This document shows positions 28,401 through 39,471 of a DNA stretch of 64,000 nt, one piece after another; positions within the stretch are counted from its first letter, which is position 1; the number at the start of each line of letters is the position of its first letter. Both the position numbers and the translations under genes were made by a program. The notes beneath the pieces were generated by a model. That model had not been told where the DNA came from and searched no databases. It saw nothing but the letters and a program-made list of their open reading frames with translations. The DNA lies in NCBI GenBank assembly GCA_902624635.1, contig CACNYD010000001.1:116766-180765 (forward strand), read 5' to 3'. Source of the stretch: an uncultured Pelagibacteraceae bacterium. Lineage in GTDB: Bacteria > Pseudomonadota > Alphaproteobacteria > Pelagibacterales > Pelagibacteraceae.

Positions 28401-29368
28401 GGAATTATAACTGCTGGTCCAGTTAATAATCTTGCTTCTAAATCTTTATGTGCTTGAGCAGCATCCTTAAGTGAGTATTTTTTTGAAATTTCAACACTAA
28501 ACTTTTTTGATAAAATGGCATCAAAAACTTTTTTGGCTGACTCAACAAGCTCTTCTCTTTTAATGGTATAGTGAGCAATTGATGGTCTTGTAAAAAATAG
28601 TCCTTTAGTGTTTATATCCTTTTTAACATCAATCGTATCAACATAACCTGAAGCATTTCCAAATGCTACCATCATTCCTCTTATCTTTAATGTTTCAATT
28701 GACCCTTTATATGTTTTGATGCCAACTCCGTCATAGACAACATCAATTCCATTTTTACCTACAATTTTTTCAACTTCTTCTACAAAATTTTTTTCTGAAT
28801 AATTAATGACATGATTGCAACCATTTTTTTTAGCAATTTCTTCCTTAGCCTTTGAACCAACAGTTCCAATTACTTCAGCACCTAATGCATTGGCCCAGGA
28901 GCATAAAATTTGACCAAGACCACCTGCTGCAGCATGATATAAAACTTTATCACCTTTTTTTAATGGATATGCTCTATGCAATAAATACTCTGCAGTAATT
29001 CCTTTTAATGTAATGCAAGATGCTACTTCATCAGAAATACCATCAGGGACAGAAACTAATTTTTCTTCAGGCATTATTTGCTTTTCAGAGTACGCACCAA
29101 TAGGCATGGAAGCGTGTGTTACTCTATCACCAACTTTGAACAACTTTACCTCAGATCCAATTTCTTCAACTACGCCACATGCTTCAAGCCCAATCCCACT
29201 TGGTAATGGAATAGGGTAGAGACCTGTTCGATGATAGATATCGATAAAATTAAGACCGATTGACAGATTTTTGATTAAAACTTCTTTGGGTCCAGGCTTA
29301 GCTATCTCTATATCCTTAATAACTAAAACTTCTGGTCCACCAAATTTATCTATTTGAATTGATTTCAT
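28397..29368 (-). CDS. Zinc-free quinone oxidoreductase (MDR superfamily)
   Basis: An NADPH-dependent reductase of the medium-chain family, QOR type. It begins MKSIQIDKFGGPEVLVIKD, has the family YRTGLYP.PLPSGIGLEACGVVEEIG region, and the cofactor loop YHAAAGGLGQILCSW. No structural zinc Cys set is seen. 323 aa, normal. It is likely to act on quinones or other enones. It shares TTAA with DUF2721 and is 3 bases from the pirin gene. Confidence 0.88.
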   Translation of the reverse strand: MKSIQIDKFGGPEVLVIKDIEIAKPGPKEVLIKNLSIGLNFIDIYHRTGLYPIPLPSGIGLEACGVVEEIGSEVKLFKVGDRVTHASMPIGAYSEKQIMPEEKLVSVPDGISDEVASCITLKGITAEYLLHRAYPLKKGDKVLYHAAAGGLGQILCSWANALGAEVIGTVGSKAKEEIAKKNGCNHVINYSEKNFVEEVEKIVGKNGIDVVYDGVGIKTYKGSIETLKIRGMMVAFGNASGYVDTIDVKKDINTKGLFFTRPSIAHYTIKREELVESAKKVFDAILSKKFSVEISKKYSLKDAAQAHKDLEARLLTGPAVIIP

Positions 29369-29371
29369 TAT

Positions 29372-30208
29372 CTATTTTACAAATGTACCATTATGATAAT
29401 CTTGAACAGCCTGTAAAATCTCTGCTTTAGTATTCATCACAAATGGTCCACCTCTAGCTATCTCCTCATTTATGGGTTTTCCTGAAATAACTAAAAACTT
29501 TGCCATAGATTGTGCTTTAACATTTAAATTCTCACCTCTTGAGAGTAAGATTAAAGTGCTATCTTTAACTTTTTCGTGTTTCTTTTCACCAATCGTAATT
29601 TCACCGTTTATTAAGTAGACAAATGTATTGTGTGTTGAGGGTAGATTAAAATTAAATTCTTTATCCTTTTTTAATTCAACATCAAAATAAATTGGTTCAA
29701 CATTATGCCCTTTAACTGGTCCTTCAGCTTCTTCAAATTTACCTGCTATAACTTTGATTTGTTTGTCGTTATCTTTATGAAGGCTCATTTTATTTGCATC
29801 GATATAGATATATTCTGGTTTGCTCATTTTTAATTTTGCTGGCATGTTAATCCATAATTGAAATCCATGAAGTTTACCTTCTTTCATTGCTGGCATCTCA
29901 GAGTGAATAATTCCACTTCCTGTTTTCATCCATTGAACATCACCAGCAGTCATTCTTCCTTTTCCACCAGTGCTGTCTTCATGCTCAAAGTCACCTGCAA
30001 GCATGTAAGTAACAGTTTCAATTCCTCTGTGGGGATGTGGCGGAAAACCAGCAACATAATCATCACTATTCTCAGAACCAAATTCATCTAACATTAAAAA
30101 AGGATCAAAATAATTTGGTTCAACACCAATACTTCTTTTCAATTTTACTCCTGCTCCATCAGAGGCTGGAATAGGGTCAATAATTTTACTTACTTCAATA
30201 TTTTTCAT
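29372..30208 (-). CDS. Pirin-family protein
   Basis: A double-barrelled cupin of the pirin family. Metal-binding and family motifs are visible: FPPHPHRGIETVTYML, GDFEHEDSTGGKG, MTAGDVQWMKTGSGIIHSE. The C-terminal half has the second cupin and ends GGPFVMNTKAEILQA. 278 aa, normal. Bacterial pirins include a quercetin dioxygenase and metabolic regulators; the role here is unknown. It is upstream of the quinone oxidoreductase and likely in the same operon. Confidence 0.9.
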   Translation of the reverse strand: MKNIEVSKIIDPIPASDGAGVKLKRSIGVEPNYFDPFLMLDEFGSENSDDYVAGFPPHPHRGIETVTYMLAGDFEHEDSTGGKGRMTAGDVQWMKTGSGIIHSEMPAMKEGKLHGFQLWINMPAKLKMSKPEYIYIDANKMSLHKDNDKQIKVIAGKFEEAEGPVKGHNVEPIYFDVELKKDKEFNFNLPSTHNTFVYLINGEITIGEKKHEKVKDSTLILLSRGENLNVKAQSMAKFLVISGKPINEEIARGGPFVMNTKAEILQAVQDYHNGTFVK

Positions 30209-30259
30209 TAATCTTTAATAGTCTTTATATTTTGATTTTCAATATTATTTTTTAATTTT

Positions 30260-30922
30260 TCAAATTAAATTTATAAGTTCATTCAAATTCTTAATTTGAT
30301 TAATAGGTTTATAGTCAAGATTATCAAAGATGTCATTATTTCGATTTACCCATATGGATTGATAACCATAGTTTCCTCCACCTGAAACATCCCAGGTATT
30401 AGCACTTAAGAATGCAACTTGGCTTTTTTCAATTTTATATTTTTTTATTGGTAGATCGTAGACTTTAGCATCAGGTTTATAAATTCCAACCTCTTCAATA
30501 GAAAATAAATCATCAAATAAATTATCTAAATTATTATTTTTCACTAACTGAGTCAGGAGCGAAGGGGTTCCATTTGAAAGTATGGCTAATCTTAAATTTC
30601 TTTCTTTTAATTTCTTAAGTGTCTCTGGAACTTCTTTGAATGGAGAAAGAGCTTTATATAAATTCAATAATTCGTTTCTCATTGCAGAGTCTATATTAAA
30701 AGTCTTCATAGATTTATCTAAACTATCTTCGGTAATTTGCCAAAAATTTTTATGTCTTTTCATTAAACTTCGAAGCCATGTATATTCTAACTGAGTAGTT
30801 CTCCAGAAGTTTGCAAAACCTTCCCACTTATCTCCGATTTTATCTTTACATTTTTCAGCAGCAGAATTGACATCAAACAACGTACCATAAGCATCAAAAA
30901 TTATTGCTTTAATATTTTTCAT
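30260..30922 (-). CDS. Haloacid dehalogenase type II
   Basis: A 220-aa HAD hydrolase of the L-2-haloacid dehalogenase class. The nucleophile is in IIFDAYGTLFDVNSA (Asp10), motif II is AILSNGTPSLL, and the late block LSANTWDVSGGGNYGYQSIWV is the type II signature, with NxWDxxGG. The usual activity is hydrolysis of 2-haloalkanoic acids, although many homologues remain untested. The start is 17 bases from the divergent rsmE. Confidence 0.88.
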   Translation of the reverse strand: MKNIKAIIFDAYGTLFDVNSAAEKCKDKIGDKWEGFANFWRTTQLEYTWLRSLMKRHKNFWQITEDSLDKSMKTFNIDSAMRNELLNLYKALSPFKEVPETLKKLKERNLRLAILSNGTPSLLTQLVKNNNLDNLFDDLFSIEEVGIYKPDAKVYDLPIKKYKIEKSQVAFLSANTWDVSGGGNYGYQSIWVNRNNDIFDNLDYKPINQIKNLNELINLI

Positions 30923-30939
30923 AAACTAACTTAACATAA

Positions 30940-31641
30940 ATGAGTAATATAAGATTATTTTTTTCAAATGTATTATCAGCCAACTTGACTGACAAATTAG
31001 ATAAATCTCAATCACATTATTTAACTAAAGTAATGAGAGTAAAAAAAGATGAAGTTTTTTCTTTATTTAATAAAGATGGAGAATGGGAGGCAACAATTTT
31101 AGAAATTACTAAAAGTATTGTTAAATTTAAAACTACTAAACAACTTAGGCAAAAAGAAAATTTAAGAGAATTATGGTTGGCATTTTCACCAATCAAATCA
31201 AACTATCAGAATTTCATGATACAAAAAGCAACAGAGCTAGGAGTTACAAAATTTTTACCAATTATTTTCGATCGAACAGTTGTAAGAAAAATTAACAAAG
31301 AACGTTTGGAAAAAATTGTTATTGAAGCCAGTGAACAATCAAATCGTATAAATGTACCACTAATTGAACCCGCTCAAAACATAGATGACTTTTTAAAAAA
31401 AAATTCAATGGATCTAATCTTTACAGACTTAAATTCAAATAATAAAAAAATTGATAAATCAAAACTCACAGAGAAACCCGTTTGTATAATTATAGGCCCT
31501 GAGGGTGACTTTTCTGAACTCGAAAGAGATAAGATTCTCTCTTTTAAAGGTGTTCAAGCAATCAAAATTAATGAGAATATATTAAGATCAGAAACAGCCG
31601 TCATATCTACAATTTCAATCGTAAATTATGTGATTAATTGA
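30940..31641 (+). CDS. rsmE: 16S rRNA (uracil1498-N3)-methyltransferase
   Basis: A SPOUT-fold enzyme that methylates U1498 of 16S rRNA. It has an N-terminal PUA-like domain (HYLTKVMRVKKDEVFSLF), the SQSNRINVPLIEPA region, and the knotted SAM site IIIGPEGDFSELE, then LGxxILRSETA-type end (INENILRSETAVISTI). 233 aa, normal. It stands 59 bases upstream of coxB, which probably has its own promoter. Confidence 0.93.
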   Translation: MSNIRLFFSNVLSANLTDKLDKSQSHYLTKVMRVKKDEVFSLFNKDGEWEATILEITKSIVKFKTTKQLRQKENLRELWLAFSPIKSNYQNFMIQKATELGVTKFLPIIFDRTVVRKINKERLEKIVIEASEQSNRINVPLIEPAQNIDDFLKKNSMDLIFTDLNSNNKKIDKSKLTEKPVCIIIGPEGDFSELERDKILSFKGVQAIKINENILRSETAVISTISIVNYVIN

Positions 31642-31700
31642 TAAATTGTCGCGAAAACTAAAGTGTAATTTTGATAAAAGAGCTTTATATAGCTATTAAA

Positions 31701-34150
<2,450 letters not shown>

Positions 34151-34170
34151 TAATAAGCAAAGTAAAACTA

Positions 34171-35082
34171 ATGGATAATTCAAGAATAAAAAAAAGAAGT
34201 TTATCACAAGAGGATTTATTTAATTTTTCTGAATTATTTAAGTTGATGAAACCAAGGGTGATGTCTTTAGTAATCTTCACTTGTGCAGTAGGCTTGTTAA
34301 CTGCACCAAATCTTGTCTCAACCAAAGATGCAATTATTGGAATTTTATTAGTTTCATTAGGTGCGGGAGCAGCTGGAGCTTTAAATATGTGGTATGAGTC
34401 TGATCTTGATGCATTAATGTCAAGAACTTGTCTACGACCGATACCTACAGGAAAAATAAATAGAAATCAGGCTCTTATATTTGGAATAACTTTATCAATT
34501 ATTTCAGTTATAGCGCTAGACTATTTTACAAATAGAATTTCTGCAGCAATATTACTTTTAACAATTTTGTTCTATGTTTTTGTGTATACAATATGGCTAA
34601 AAAGACGGACTCCTCAAAATATTGTAATTGGTGGGGCGGCAGGTGCATTTCCACCTGTGATTGGATGGACAATAGCAACAGGATCTTTATCTATTGAACC
34701 AATATCTTTTTTTCTGATAATATTTTTTTGGACCCCATCACACTTTTGGGCTTTAAGTTTATATAAATCAGGCGATTATAAGAGAGCAAATATTCCAATG
34801 CTTCCACTAACAAATGGAGTTGAGAGTACCAAATTAAATATATTTGTTTACTCTTTATTAATGATACCAGTTATAATGTTTCCATATTTAATAAACTTTG
34901 TTGGATTATCATTTTTGATACCATCATTGTTATTAACTCTTTATTATAACTATTTATGTTATGAGCTATATAAATATAAAAAGAATAAGTTTAACCCGAA
35001 AAAAGCAAAATCAATATTTGGTTTCTCAATCTTATATTTGTTTTTGGTTTTCGTATTTTTCTTAATAGATAAGATAGTATGA
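34171..35082 (+). CDS. ctaB: Protoheme IX farnesyltransferase (heme O synthase)
   Basis: Adds the farnesyl group to heme B in making heme A for the oxidase. A UbiA-type prenyltransferase with NMWYESDLDALMSRTCLRPIPTG (first aspartate motif, split) and DYKRANIPMLP (second). About nine helices; 303 aa, normal. Its TGA overlaps the ATG of a tiny downstream gene (ATGA), so the cox genes are tightly coupled. Confidence 0.96.
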   Translation: MDNSRIKKRSLSQEDLFNFSELFKLMKPRVMSLVIFTCAVGLLTAPNLVSTKDAIIGILLVSLGAGAAGALNMWYESDLDALMSRTCLRPIPTGKINRNQALIFGITLSIISVIALDYFTNRISAAILLLTILFYVFVYTIWLKRRTPQNIVIGGAAGAFPPVIGWTIATGSLSIEPISFFLIIFFWTPSHFWALSLYKSGDYKRANIPMLPLTNGVESTKLNIFVYSLLMIPVIMFPYLINFVGLSFLIPSLLLTLYYNYLCYELYKYKKNKFNPKKAKSIFGFSILYLFLVFVFFLIDKIV

Positions 35083-35204
35083 TTGTACCTGATAAAAAAA
35101 CTAAAAAAAAAAACATTGTAACTGCTCTAGCGATTATTGCTTTCATGATATTTCTTTTTCTATTTACGCTTTATAATACTGGAGTTTTTGATAGAGCAAT
35201 ATGA
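35079..35204 (+). CDS. CoxF-like small membrane protein (41 aa)
   Basis: A 41-codon gene between ctaB and ctaG. It starts at 35079 (ATG overlapping the ctaB TGA) and ends at TGA 35202-35204, which overlaps the ctaG ATG at 35201. Both junctions are 4-base ATGA-type overlaps. The product begins MIVPDKKTKKKNIVTALAI and has one transmembrane helix with a basic cytoplasmic head. Position, size and topology match the small CoxF/accessory proteins found between ctaB and ctaG in many alphaproteobacteria. The role in oxidase assembly is inferred. Confidence 0.8.
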   Translation: MIVPDKKTKKKNIVTALAIIAFMIFLFLFTLYNTGVFDRAI

Positions 35205-35734
35205 TACAGAAAAAAAATCTTACACCGTTAATTCTAATAGGAATATTTGTATTTATGTTGGGTTTATCCTATGCAGCAGTACCTTTGTATGATCTTTTTT
35301 GCAGAGTAACAGGTTTTGGAGGAACTACTCAAATTTCAAATAGTGCCCCAAAAGTAGTTCTTAATAAAGTAGTAAGTGTAAGATTTGACACTAATGTAAA
35401 TAATTTACCTTGGGAATTTAAGGCAAAATCAAATGTTATAGATGTTAAAGTTGGTCAGGTTAATAAGATAGAGTTTGAGGTTGAAAATTATAGTAATGAA
35501 CCAACTGCTGGTGTAGCAAGTTTTAATGTATCCCCGGCAAGTTTTGGAAAATATTACAGTAAATTAGGCTGTTTTTGTTTTGAAAAACAAGAGTTAAAAG
35601 CTGGAGAAAAAGCAACTTACGTAATGACTTTTTACTTAGACCCCGAAATGGTCAATGATCCAAGCGTCAAAAACCTACATGATGTTACTATGTCGTATAC
35701 TTTTTTCTCGACAGATTATTATAAACAATCATAA
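35201..35734 (+). CDS. ctaG: Cytochrome c oxidase assembly protein CtaG (Cox11)
   Basis: A membrane-anchored copper chaperone that delivers Cu to CuB of subunit I. One N-terminal helix (LILIGIFVFMLGLSYAAV) is followed by VPLYDLFCRVTGFGG, and the copper-binding CFCFE (LGCFCFEKQEL). 177 aa, normal. It sits between the coxF-like gene and coxC. Confidence 0.95.
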   Translation: MIQKKNLTPLILIGIFVFMLGLSYAAVPLYDLFCRVTGFGGTTQISNSAPKVVLNKVVSVRFDTNVNNLPWEFKAKSNVIDVKVGQVNKIEFEVENYSNEPTAGVASFNVSPASFGKYYSKLGCFCFEKQELKAGEKATYVMTFYLDPEMVNDPSVKNLHDVTMSYTFFSTDYYKQS

Positions 35735-35741
35735 TTAAAAT

Positions 35742-36530
35742 ATGTCAGCTGAAAAAAAACATGATTATCATTTAGTGGACCCAAGTCCTTGGCCTATTTA
35801 TGTTTCTTTCTCTTGCTTAGTATTAGCTATAGGTGCTGTGTATTATATGCATTCAGATGTTTCATGGGGAATGTATCTTGGGTTAGCCCTTTTAATTTAC
35901 GGTGCGTACATGTGGTTCAGAGATGTAGTCATTGAAGCAGAGCATCAAGGACATCATACTCCAGTAGTTCAAATTCATCACCGATACGGAATGACTTTAT
36001 TCATTGCTTCTGAGGTAATGTTTTTTGTTGCCTGGTTTTGGGCTTACTTTGACGTTAGCCTTTTTCCAAATGAATTTACGGGCAATGTATGGCCACCCAA
36101 AGATATTGAGACTTTTGACCCATGGGATATACCTTTAATAAATACATTGGTTTTACTTTTATCCGGCACAACAGTTACTTGGTCTCACCACTCATTATTA
36201 GAAGGTGATAGAAAAGGTTTTATACAAGGATTGGTTTTAACAGTAATTCTAGGAGCATTTTTTACAGCTCTTCAAGCGTACGAGTATCATCATGCTACAT
36301 TTGCCTTTTCCGATCATATTTATGGTTCTGTTTTTTACATGGCAACAGGCTTTCACGGTTTTCATGTTATAGTTGGGACAATTTTTTTAGCAGTGTGTTT
36401 ATGGAGAGGAAAATTAGGACATTTTACAAAAGACCATCATTTTGGATTTGAGGCAGCTGCATGGTATTGGCATTTTGTTGATGTTGTGTGGTTATTTTTG
36501 TTTGCTGCAATTTATATTTGGGGAAGTTAA
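35742..36530 (+). CDS. coxC: Cytochrome c oxidase subunit III
   Basis: A core seven-helix subunit that stabilises the oxidase and helps proton uptake. It begins KKHDYHLVDPSPWPIY and contains FWAYFDVSLFP, WSHHSLLEGDRKGF, GFHGFHVIVGTIFL and the C-terminal WYWHFVDVVWLFLF. 262 aa, normal. It lies 7 bases after ctaG and 8 before surf1. Confidence 0.98.
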   Translation: MSAEKKHDYHLVDPSPWPIYVSFSCLVLAIGAVYYMHSDVSWGMYLGLALLIYGAYMWFRDVVIEAEHQGHHTPVVQIHHRYGMTLFIASEVMFFVAWFWAYFDVSLFPNEFTGNVWPPKDIETFDPWDIPLINTLVLLLSGTTVTWSHHSLLEGDRKGFIQGLVLTVILGAFFTALQAYEYHHATFAFSDHIYGSVFYMATGFHGFHVIVGTIFLAVCLWRGKLGHFTKDHHFGFEAAAWYWHFVDVVWLFLFAAIYIWGS

Positions 36531-36538
36531 TTTGATCC

Positions 36539-37192
36539 TTGAAACATAAGTTTTTATTTTCTGTTTTTATCATTTTCTTTATTCTTGTTTTTGTTGGACT
36601 AGGTACATGGCAAATTATTCGTTTAAATTGGAAAAACAATTTAATTTTAGAGATTGAAAATTCGTTAAAAAATCCTCCAGTGGAATTAGCTGAATCAAAC
36701 AAAGAAAATTTTCTTAAAATTAGAACCTCCGGATCTATCGATTTTGAAAAACAAATTTATTTATATAATTTAGATGATACAGGCACTCCTGGTTTTGAAG
36801 TAATAAATCCAATTACTATTGGAGATGAGAATTATTTGATCAATAGAGGTTGGATACCATTCGAAAAAAAAGGCACTGAAGAAATTAATATATTTGATCA
36901 AGAAAATATTATTGGAACTTTAAAATTACAAGGTAGAAAAAATATCTTCAAACCAGATAATGATTTAGTTGAAAATTACTGGTTTAGTTTAAACAGAGAA
37001 GATGTCTTAAAGTTTACAGGGAAAAATTTTTCAAAATATATTATTTATTTAGATGGAAATTATCAGTTTCCTAGACCAAAAAAAATTACTGCAAATATTT
37101 CTAATAATCATAAAAAATATGCAATGACATGGTTTTCATTAGCGATTTCAATTCTTTTGCTATATCTATATTTTAGAAAAAAGAATTATTAA
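36539..37192 (+). CDS. SURF1-family oxidase assembly protein
   Basis: A two-helix protein that helps insert heme a into subunit I. The N-terminal helix ends with GLGTWQIIRLNWK, INRGWIPFEKKG is the family core, and a second helix near the C-terminus (MTWFSLAISILLLYLYF) closes it. 217 aa. The only usable start is TTG at 36539: an in-frame stop lies 4 bases upstream and the next Met is near the C-terminus. It ends where thrC begins. Confidence 0.9.
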   Translation: MKHKFLFSVFIIFFILVFVGLGTWQIIRLNWKNNLILEIENSLKNPPVELAESNKENFLKIRTSGSIDFEKQIYLYNLDDTGTPGFEVINPITIGDENYLINRGWIPFEKKGTEEINIFDQENIIGTLKLQGRKNIFKPDNDLVENYWFSLNREDVLKFTGKNFSKYIIYLDGNYQFPRPKKITANISNNHKKYAMTWFSLAISILLLYLYFRKKNY

Positions 37193-38566
37193 ATGAATTA
37201 TATTAGCACCAGGAACAACCAGAAAAACTTTACTTTTAAGGAAGTTTTTCTCAAAGGTCTAGCAGATGATGGAGGACTTTTTGTGCCCAAATCAATTAAA
37301 CAATATAAAAAAGAGGAATTAGATAATTTAAAAAATCTTAGTTACAATGATTTAGCGGCTGAAATAATTTATCCATTTATAGGAGACTTCATGTCTAAGG
37401 ATGATCTAATCTCTATGATTTCAAAATCATACTCAAATTTTAGATCTAATGATGTTGTAAAAATCTCTAATCTAGGCAGTCTAAAAGTTTTAGAACTATT
37501 TCATGGTCCCACATTGGCCTTTAAAGATATCGCTATGCAATTAATAGGTAATTTTTATCAATACCATTTAGGCCGTGACCAAAAAAAAATTAATATAATA
37601 GTGGCAACTTCAGGCGATACAGGTGCAGCTGCAATAGACGCTTTAAAAGGAAAAAGTAATTTAAATGTTTTTGTATTGCACCCAAATAATAAAATTTCAC
37701 CAGTGCAAAGAAAACTAATGACGATACATGAAGATAACAATGTATTTAATATTGCGGTAGAGGGCAACTTTGATGATTGTCAAAATTTAGTGAAAGCAAT
37801 GTTCAATGACGAAAAATTTTCTAAAGCAATAAATATGTCAGGTGTAAATTCAATTAATTGGGCAAGAATAATTGCTCAATCAGTTTATTATTTTTATGCA
37901 TACTTCAAAGTTGGAAATGGCAAACCTTTATCTTTTTGTGTTCCAACTGGTAATTTTGGAGATATTTATGCTGGTTACTTAGCAAAAAAATTAGGTCTTC
38001 CAATTGACAAACTAATCGTAGCTACAAATAAAAATGACATACTTCATAGAGCAATATCAGGTGGTGATTATACTCAAAAAAAGGTTGAGGAAACTAACAC
38101 TCCAAGCATGGATATACAGATAGCAAGTAACTTCGAAAGACTTTTATATGATGTAAAAGACTGTGACTCTGAAGTTACAAAAGATGTAATGAGTAAAATA
38201 AAAAATAATTCCTACAAAATTGATAAAAATGATTTAGATAAAATTAAAAAAAATTTTATATCTGAAATGCTTGATGAAAATGAAACTGTTGAGATGATAA
38301 AGACAATTAATAATGAACACAAGATAGTAGTTGATCCACATACAGCAGTTGGAATTGGTGCAGCAAGAAAACTAGGATTGGAAAAAAATTGTGTTGTTTT
38401 ATCAACTGCCCACCCATGTAAATTTCCACAAGCAATAGAGGATGCAATCTCAAGAACTGAAGATTTGCCAGATAGTCTCAATTATGTTTATGATAGAAAA
38501 GAAAAATTCGAGCTTCTTCCTAATGAAATTGAAAAAGTTAAGGGCTATGTAATGAATTCAATATGA
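37193..38566 (+). CDS. thrC: Threonine synthase
   Basis: A PLP enzyme that converts O-phosphohomoserine to threonine. It begins NYISTRN with the following ADDGGLFVPK, the PLP Lys is in GPTLAFKDIAMQ, and the phosphate loop is VATSGDTGAAA. 457 aa, normal for the bacterial long type. It directly follows surf1. Its partner thrB is 0.9 kb away on the other strand. It overlaps the peroxiredoxin start by 4 bases. Confidence 0.96.
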   Translation: MNYISTRNNQKNFTFKEVFLKGLADDGGLFVPKSIKQYKKEELDNLKNLSYNDLAAEIIYPFIGDFMSKDDLISMISKSYSNFRSNDVVKISNLGSLKVLELFHGPTLAFKDIAMQLIGNFYQYHLGRDQKKINIIVATSGDTGAAAIDALKGKSNLNVFVLHPNNKISPVQRKLMTIHEDNNVFNIAVEGNFDDCQNLVKAMFNDEKFSKAINMSGVNSINWARIIAQSVYYFYAYFKVGNGKPLSFCVPTGNFGDIYAGYLAKKLGLPIDKLIVATNKNDILHRAISGGDYTQKKVEETNTPSMDIQIASNFERLLYDVKDCDSEVTKDVMSKIKNNSYKIDKNDLDKIKKNFISEMLDENETVEMIKTINNEHKIVVDPHTAVGIGAARKLGLEKNCVVLSTAHPCKFPQAIEDAISRTEDLPDSLNYVYDRKEKFELLPNEIEKVKGYVMNSI

Positions 38567-39051
38567 AAATAAAGATAAAAGATCAAATACCAGACATAGA
38601 TATTTTTCATCTTGTTGATGGAGAGCCACAAAAAAATAAATTAAGAGAAATCATTGGTAATGGAAAGATTGTTTTATTCGGTCTACCTGGTGCATTCACA
38701 TCTACTTGTTCAAAACTTCATCTTCCAGGATTTGTAACAAATGCAGATAAAATCAAAGCAAAAGGAATAAAAAATATATTTTGTTTATCAGTAAATGATC
38801 CTTATGTGATGAATGGCTGGGGAGAGATTAATAATACTGGAGATAAGATAAAAATGTTGTCTGATCCATATTTGTTATTTACGAAAGCAATTGGTGCAGA
38901 GATTGATAGAAATTCAAAAGGAATGGGAATTAGATCTAACCGTTATTTAATGGTGATTGAAAATTTCACACTAATAAATATTCATGTTGAAAAAGAAACT
39001 AAGGAGTGTGGTTTAACTTCAGCAGAAAATTTACTGAATAATCTAATATAA
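38563..39051 (+). CDS. Peroxiredoxin (Prx5-type, AhpC/TSA superfamily)
   Basis: A thiol peroxidase that reduces hydrogen peroxide and organic peroxides. The peroxidatic Cys is in LPGAFTSTCSKLHLPGF (PxxxTxxC), followed by SVNDPYVMNGW and the DPYLLFTKAIG region. 162 aa, normal for the Prx5/hybrid group. It closes the cox-thrC run and overlaps the convergent rnhA by 9 bases. It could protect against oxidants from respiration; that is inference. Confidence 0.92.
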   Translation: MKIKIKDQIPDIDIFHLVDGEPQKNKLREIIGNGKIVLFGLPGAFTSTCSKLHLPGFVTNADKIKAKGIKNIFCLSVNDPYVMNGWGEINNTGDKIKMLSDPYLLFTKAIGAEIDRNSKGMGIRSNRYLMVIENFTLINIHVEKETKECGLTSAENLLNNLI

Positions 39052-39468
39052 GTCGGCAGCATCTCTAGCTAGTAAATCTACCTCATTATTTAATTCATCA
39101 GTTGAGTGAGCTTTTACCCAATTCCAACTTATTTCAAATTCATTATTTAGTAGATCTAACTCTGTCCAAAGTTCTTTATTGCTTACATCTTTTTTGTTTG
39201 CTGTTTTCCATCCATTTTTTTTCCAATTATGTATCCATTCTGTTATTCCAGATTTTACGTATTTAGAGTCTGTAAAAATTTGGACTTTGCTACCCTTTGG
39301 AATTTCTTTTAAAGCTTTTATAGGCGCTAATAATTCCATCTGATTATTTGTTGTATCTTTTTTACCTCCTTTTATCTCGGTTTTCTTACCATCAATGAAT
39401 ATAATTGCTGCCCAACCACCTTTACCTGGATTTCCAATACATGAGCCATCAGTATAAATTTTTATCAT
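39043..39468 (-). CDS. rnhA: Ribonuclease HI
   Basis: Cuts RNA in RNA-DNA hybrids. Catalytic acids are in IYTDGSCIGNPGKGGW, NQMELLAPI (Glu) and IFTDSKYV, with the late DLLARDAA region. 141 aa, close to the usual 145-155. It lies 3 bases after thrB, the last gene of the long minus-strand run, and overlaps the peroxiredoxin gene by 9 bases. Confidence 0.96.
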   Translation of the reverse strand: MIKIYTDGSCIGNPGKGGWAAIIFIDGKKTEIKGGKKDTTNNQMELLAPIKALKEIPKGSKVQIFTDSKYVKSGITEWIHNWKKNGWKTANKKDVSNKELWTELDLLNNEFEISWNWVKAHSTDELNNEVDLLARDAADLY

Positions 39469-39471
39469 TAT

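Noticed and set aside
31671..31700. TTG start extending coxB by ten residues
   Set aside because: ATG at 31701 gives a normal signal peptide; the extension adds charged residues before it.
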